Positions 26,014-27,500 of a DNA stretch of 27,500 nt are shown here, piece after piece (position 1 is the stretch's first letter; each line of letters opens with the position of its first letter). This DNA is from Emiliania huxleyi CCMP1516 (Eukaryota; Haptophyta; Isochrysidales; Noelaerhabdaceae), in the NCBI RefSeq assembly GCF_000372725.1, contig NW_005199536.1, positions 1 to 27,500 on the forward strand. Direction: 5' to 3'. The translations under genes and the position numbers were made by a program. A model generated the notes under the pieces. It worked only from the letters and a program-made list of their open reading frames with translations. It had not been told where the DNA came from and did no database searches.

Positions 26014-27408
26014 CGCCGCCTCCGCCTCCGCCGCCGCCGCCGCCGCCGCCTCCTCCGCCGCCCACCTCGGCCGCCCTGCCCGCCGACTTGCGCTGCGCTA
26101 GCCAGTCGCGCAGCGCAGTCGCGGAGCTGACCGCCGCCTAGAAGGTTCCTAGACGGCTCCTGGAAGGTCCTGGAAGGCTCCTAGAGGGCGGAGCTGACCG
26201 CCGCCTCGTCCGCCGTGGAGGCGGCGGCGAAGGCCTCCGCGGCGGCGGCGGGGTCGGAGGCCTTGAGCGCCGAGGCGAGGCCCGCCAGCGCGTTCGCTTG
26301 CTTCGGGTTGTGCTGCAGCGCCTCGCGAAAGGCGGCGGCGGCGGCGGCGGTGTCGCCGGCAGAGCGCAGGGAGAAGCCGAGGGCGGCGTGCGTGGCCTGC
26401 AGGGAGACGCCCATGACATGTCCGGGACATGTCCGCACCTCAGCCATGTCTCCGCGCCCGTCGCCCGCCGCGTCGGTCGGGTCGAGGGCGAGGGCCGCTC
26501 GCAGGGCCGCCGCCGCCTCGCCGTGCCTGCCGGACACGCCAAAGACACGTCACGTCTTCGAGCTCCGCCGCCGCCGCCGCGTCGGTCGGTTTTTGGTCTG
26601 TCGTCTGTCGGTGTCTGTCGGTGTGTCTGTCGGTGTGGCGGTCTGTCGGTCTCTAAGAGACCCAAGGAGCAAGAGACGCTGGCCCGGCGCCTGCTCGCCG
26701 CATCGAGCGCGAGGCCGAGGTTGGAGTGGGCCGCCGCCCGCCGCGGCGAGAGCGCGATGGTCGCCTGGTAGGCCGCAACCGCCTCCTCGCTCCTCCCGAG
26801 GGAGGCGAGCGCGTTGGCGCGGTTGTACGTCGCGTCCGCGTCCGCCTAGTACCATGCCTCCAGAGTATCGAATCCAGTGTGGGTTCAGGTCTTCCGGTGG
26901 TGGTGTCCGCGTCGGCCGGGTTGAGCTCGAGCGCCGCGGCAAAGGCGTCGGCGGCGCCGGCGTGGTCGCCGCCCATCGCGAGCGCGTTGCCTCGCCCAAA
27001 GTGCGACTCGAAGTCGCGCGGGTTTAGCCTGACGGCGGCGGCAAACGCGTCCGCCGCCTCGGCGTGCCGCGCGGCCTTGTGCAGAGCAACGCCGCGGTTG
27101 TGGTGCGCGTCGGCGTTGGCCGGGTAAGCCTTCAGCACGCGGTCAAACATGCCGAGCGCCTCGTCGAGCCGCCCGAGGCCCTGCAGCGAGAGGCCGAGGT
27201 TGGTCGCCACCGCGAGCTGCTGCGCAGCGGGCACGGCGCCGGTGGCGATCGCAGCCTCGTAGGACTCAATTGCCTCGCTCCATTTTCCAGCCGCCTGGAA
27301 GCTCGAGCCGCGCTGCGCGAGAGAGACCCACTCGGGCGCAGTCTGCTGCGCAGCGGCGGAAGCGAGAATCGAAAACAGGAGGGCGCCGGAGCAGCCCGCG
27401 GGCCTCAT
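24386..27408 (-). CDS. ER-lumenal TPR plus JmjC (cupin) 2-oxoglutarate oxygenase
   Basis: Eleven exons (27408-26917, 26845-26691, 26526-26469, 26396-26205, 26137-25781, 25708-25592, 25515-25408, 25337-25146, 25078-24980, 24808-24773, 24703-24386) give 707 residues. A signal peptide (GALLFSILASAAA) starts the protein. TPR repeats fill about residues 25-300; the chosen splice sites give perfect 34-residue spacing over three consecutive units. A run of about 39 Gly (from about 325) links to the JmjC-type domain: GGPLLLRNATAGWAA, then LHFDLYDNLLYQ and GDALFLPRGWHHAV. H547, D549 and H648 form the expected Fe(II) triad. NLAVNLWY is the closing strand. The protein ends KEEL, an ER-retrieval signal as in ERp72. 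Together these predict an ER-lumenal Fe(II)/2-oxoglutarate hydroxylase with a TPR substrate arm. Substrate unknown. Confidence 0.88.
24704..24772 (-). other. Intron 10 of the TPR-JmjC gene with perfect 25-bp duplication
   Basis: 69 nt, GT-AG. 24681-24705 and 24750-24774 are identical over 25 bp and span the acceptor and donor respectively. Splicing removes one copy plus a filler containing a CATTCATTCAG acceptor and gives TTFDKVRHNVAKLNV. Confidence 0.93.
24809..24979 (-). other. Intron 9 of the TPR-JmjC gene with 10-bp duplication
   Basis: 171 nt, GC-AG. GCCGCCGGCC (plus strand) occurs at 24800-24809 and 24971-24980. Splicing gives GFDLAAGGVTNETTF. It is the longest intron of this gene. Confidence 0.82.
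25079..25145 (-). other. Intron 8 of the TPR-JmjC gene with 28-bp imperfect duplication
   Basis: 67 nt, GT-AG. 25079-25106 and 25146-25173 match at 25 of 28 positions; one copy codes for FDLYDNLLYQ next to the active-site HFD, while the other lies inside the intron. The filler is AT-rich, unlike the rest of the gene. Confidence 0.9.
25338..25407 (-). other. Intron 7 of the TPR-JmjC gene with 15-bp duplication
   Basis: 70 nt, GC-AG. CCGCCTCCGCCGCCT (plus strand) occurs at 25325-25339 and 25395-25409. Splicing gives LTGEAAEAVPFEAYL. The body lacks the CCTTC repeats. Confidence 0.85.
25516..25591 (-). other. Intron 6 of the TPR-JmjC gene with 11-bp duplication and CTAGGAGCCTTC repeats
   Basis: 76 nt, GC-AG. 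TGGGCATCGCC (plus strand) occurs at 25506-25516 and 25582-25592. The body is four CTAGGAGCCTTC units followed in the other direction by a C/G homopolymer. Confidence 0.9.
25709..25780 (-). other. Intron 5 of the TPR-JmjC gene, with diverged duplication and GGAACCTTC
   Basis: 72 nt, GC-AG. Donor side AGGCGCCGTGCTC and acceptor side AGGCGCTGCTC match apart from a 2-bp gap. The 3' part reads GAGCTTTCCCGGAACCTTCC before CTCAG. Confidence 0.8.
25945..26062. repeat. GGC/GGA triplet tract encoding polyglycine
   Basis: About 39 consecutive glycine codons (GGC with scattered GGA) on the minus strand in exon 5 of the TPR-JmjC gene, between the TPR and JmjC parts. Confidence 0.9.
26138..26204 (-). other. 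Intron 4 of the TPR-JmjC gene with 19-bp duplication and CTAGGAGCCTTC repeats
   Basis: 67 nt, GC-AG. The same 19 bp (plus strand GCGGAGCTGACCGCCGCCT) occur at 26121-26139 and 26188-26206, one copy across each splice junction. The body is built of CTAGGAGCCTTCC-like repeats. Confidence 0.9.
26397..26468 (-). other. Intron 3 of the TPR-JmjC gene (GC-AG)
   Basis: 72 nt, donor GACGCG/GCGGGC, acceptor CTGCAG/GCCACG, phase 0. Removing it gives the 34-residue TPR unit ending DPTDAAT. It contains a doubled ACATGTCC motif. Confidence 0.75.
26527..26690 (-). other. Intron 2 of the TPR-JmjC gene (GC-AG)
   Basis: 164 nt, donor AGCAG/GCGCCGG, acceptor CCGGCAG/GCACGG, phase 2, chosen to keep the 34-residue TPR register. 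It contains a small CTGTCGGTG array (about 26595-26650) like the minisatellites at 7060 and 8515. Confidence 0.75.
26846..26916 (-). other. Intron 1 of the TPR-JmjC gene, with flanking repeat
   Basis: 71 nt, GC-AG. The sequence from the donor (GCCGACGCGGACACC) and that from the exon 2 start (GCGGACGCGGACGCG) match at 12 of 15 positions. This donor keeps the TPR unit at 34 residues. Confidence 0.75.
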
Positions 27409-27500
27409 GTCGACTCTCAGTCGAAGCTGGTCGCGAGAGGTGGGATGAGGGAGGGCGAAAAAAAGATGAACACACATAAAGAAAAAACACGAAAAAGAAA

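Noticed and set aside
25845..26141. Plus-strand polyproline reading frame
   Set aside because: It is the complement of the polyglycine tract within the TPR-JmjC gene, whose spliced frame is well supported.
26415..26434. Doubled ACATGTCC motif resembling a p53-type response element
   Set aside because: It lies in an intron of an algal gene; one half-site is imperfect and such a match is likely by chance.

Overview
This is nuclear DNA of a GC-rich eukaryotic alga, most likely a haptophyte; a pelagophyte or another secondary-plastid alga is the main alternative. The signs are spliced genes with short introns (about 65-190 nt), a majority of GC-AG rather than GT-AG splice sites, a ferredoxin gene whose leader looks like ER signal plus plastid transit peptide, a (Ser)Pro-rich cysteine-rich surface protein, and many Ala/Glu-rich low-complexity proteins. 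The organism is inferred from these features, not identified.

Layout. 39-1241 (-): three-domain gelsolin/severin-like actin regulator ending in a CaaX box. 1698-2636 (-): Ala/Glu-rich protein with an N-myristoylation signal. 2766-4182 (-): two-exon GH29 alpha-L-fucosidase of bacterial type. 4207-4755: foldback element with (CT)n/(GA)n inner arms. 5022-6495 (-): F-box-like plus ZZ-like zinc-finger protein. 7060-8775: CTGTCGG minisatellites on both sides of a damaged BAH-like gene fragment. 9182-13284 (-): large gene with an SH3-like segment, two tandem SUMO-like domains and a charged coiled coil. 14217-16016 (+): plastid ferredoxin fused to a J-like (HPD) domain. 16314-17329 (+): secreted or anchored Pro-rich, Cys-rich protein. 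18027-20151 (-): mTERF protein. 20490-21879 (-): Sec63-domain protein without a J domain. 22845-23636: non-autonomous DNA transposon with long inverted repeats and an 8-bp target duplication. 24386-27408 (-): 11-exon ER-lumenal TPR plus JmjC oxygenase with signal peptide and C-terminal KEEL.

The most striking observation lies in the TPR-JmjC gene. At least seven of its ten introns are bounded by direct repeats (about 10 to 28 bp) that span both splice junctions, so splicing removes exactly one copy plus the filler. One pair is a perfect 25-bp repeat. Several of these introns, and one in the Sec63 gene, carry the same GGAACCTTC/CTAGGAGCCTTC repeats before the 3' splice site. This is the expected footprint of recent intron gain by insertion with target-site duplication (introner-like elements). 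The duplicated AGGC supplies both the GC donor and the AG acceptor context, which may explain why GC-AG introns dominate the window.

The genes do not form one pathway, as expected for a eukaryotic chromosome. Splice models were made by eye from reading frame, splice dinucleotides, domain alignment and, for the TPR gene, the 34-residue repeat register.
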